Shown in pieces: positions 63,243 through 64,000 of a DNA stretch of 64,000 nt (position 1 is its first letter; every line of letters begins with the position of its first letter). The notes under the pieces are model-generated. The model saw only the letters and a program-made list of their open reading frames with translations. It had not been told where the DNA came from and did no database searches. A program made the position numbers and the translations under genes. Origin of the DNA: Sciurus carolinensis. Lineage: Eukaryota > Chordata > Mammalia > Rodentia > Sciuridae. The stretch lies in NCBI RefSeq assembly GCF_902686445.1, contig NC_062223.1, positions 59,235,998-59,299,997 of the forward strand, in the 5' to 3' direction.

Positions 63243-63360
63243 GGGGCTGAGGTTGTGTCTCAGCAGTAGAGCACTCATCTAGCACATGTGAGGCTCTGGG
63301 TTCGATCCTCAATACCACATAAAAATAAATAAGTAAATAAAATAAAGGTGTAAAAAAAGG
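63243..63360 (+). repeat. ID SINE with long 3' tail
   Basis: 'gaggttgtgtctcagcagta' head, 'gggttcgatcctcaatacca', then aataaataag repeats and 'aataaaggtgtaaaaaaagg'. Confidence 0.9.
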
Positions 63361-64000
63361 CAACCCATTCTATAGATCCTATAAAGAAAACAGCAGTCTT
63401 CTGCTCCAACTCTCTTTATTCCCATTTTCTTTCATTGTTTTGATGACCTTAGGTGAAGAGTCAAGTTAATTTTACTGACGAAATCACATGTGCACTAGCA
63501 TCATTGATTTATGTATCTCGTCTTATTTTTTTGTTCCATTCAACCTCCATTTCTCTCTTCTGTTAGGCAGCTGCTCTAATGTATTTGACATGTACACTGA
63601 CCTATTTTTATGTGCACTTTAGAATATGATGAGTGTGTTTATATGTGCATTTGTTAGTAATTGCATATAAATGTTAAGGTGCTATCAGCGATTTTCCCCC
63701 ACTTAGCATGGTGTTTTTAAGACTTGCTTGTGCGACTGTGTGCACACCCCTTTCATTCTTCTAATTGCCATAGGATGTTCTGTGCATCCATCCCACTTTA
63801 CCCACCCTCAGCCTAGAGGAGGCAAACATTTTAAGCTTTTTAAACTACTTTGCTAATATTTACTTCCACACTTATTAATAATTTGCATATTCTGTTTCTA
63901 TTTCTATTGATTTTTTCAATTGTAGATAGTATCTATTGATTTTCTGTAAAGATTTAGGTTTCTTTGTACAACTCCCTTTCTCTAGTAATATCTTGAACAC

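Larger units (their letters stand above)
62090..64000 (+). other. TPH1: TPH1 intron 2 (partial)
   Basis: No sequence encoding the next TPH1 segment is found up to the window end, so the intron continues past 64000. It contains a MIR (about 62245-62365), three ID SINEs and an L1 3' end. The stretch 63360-64000 shows an old L1-like flavour at about 63600-63850 ('acttagcatggtgtttttaa'). Confidence 0.7.

Noticed and set aside
1..64000. Search for CRISPR arrays, bacterial operons, phage or plasmid systems
   Set aside because: Regularly repeated units are SINEs, microsatellites or LTR-internal repeats. Gene structure, splice sites and repeat families are those of a mammal.

Overview
The window is nuclear DNA from a mammal, most likely a squirrel-family rodent (marmot or ground-squirrel type). 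Two things show this. It carries vertebrate genes with introns, and it is densely littered with tRNA-Ala-derived ID SINEs and with composite SINEs that join a 7SL-derived B1 head to an ID tail (B1-dID), a combination typical of sciurids. MIR, L2, MER5, Tigger, MaLR and L1 fragments fill much of the rest. There are no bacterial genes, operons, CRISPR arrays or plasmid features.

Two protein genes lie head to tail on the + strand. SAAL1 (serum amyloid A-like 1) is complete: a CpG-rich promoter at about 9.08-9.28 kb, then twelve coding exons from 9280 to 32771 that join with consistent phases into a 474-residue protein, the length I recall for the human protein. The intron after exon 9 uses a GC donor instead of GT. 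TPH1 (tryptophan hydroxylase 1, first and rate-limiting step of peripheral serotonin synthesis) begins downstream. A TATA promoter with two inverted CCAAT boxes sits at about 55.92-55.99 kb, a non-coding exon 1 ends at 56043, and the first coding exon (39 codons) is at 61973-62089. The rest of TPH1 lies beyond the right edge. SAAL1 followed by TPH1 matches the gene order I recall for human 11p15.1.

Layout. 0-9 kb: intergenic DNA with a processed MORF4L1 pseudogene (- strand) inserted in a MIR, a decayed RPL10 pseudogene (- strand), and a Tigger DNA transposon split by a solo class II ERV LTR. 9-33 kb: SAAL1, whose introns hold an L1 copy with a twin-priming inversion, a second solo ERV LTR with promoter-like signals, a MaLR LTR nested in a SINE, and a 5'-truncated L1. 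33-56 kb: intergenic, made of old L1, MLT1-like LTR, MIR, MER5 and Tigger remnants, SINEs and microsatellites, with no gene I can support. 56-64 kb: start of TPH1, with a 157-bp polypyrimidine tract in intron 1 and a degenerate tRNA-Ser-like copy.

I found no undescribed biological system. The points most worth a second look are the nested and rearranged transposons, the GC-AG intron, the promoter-like LTR in sense orientation inside SAAL1, and the TPH1 promoter and polypyrimidine tract.
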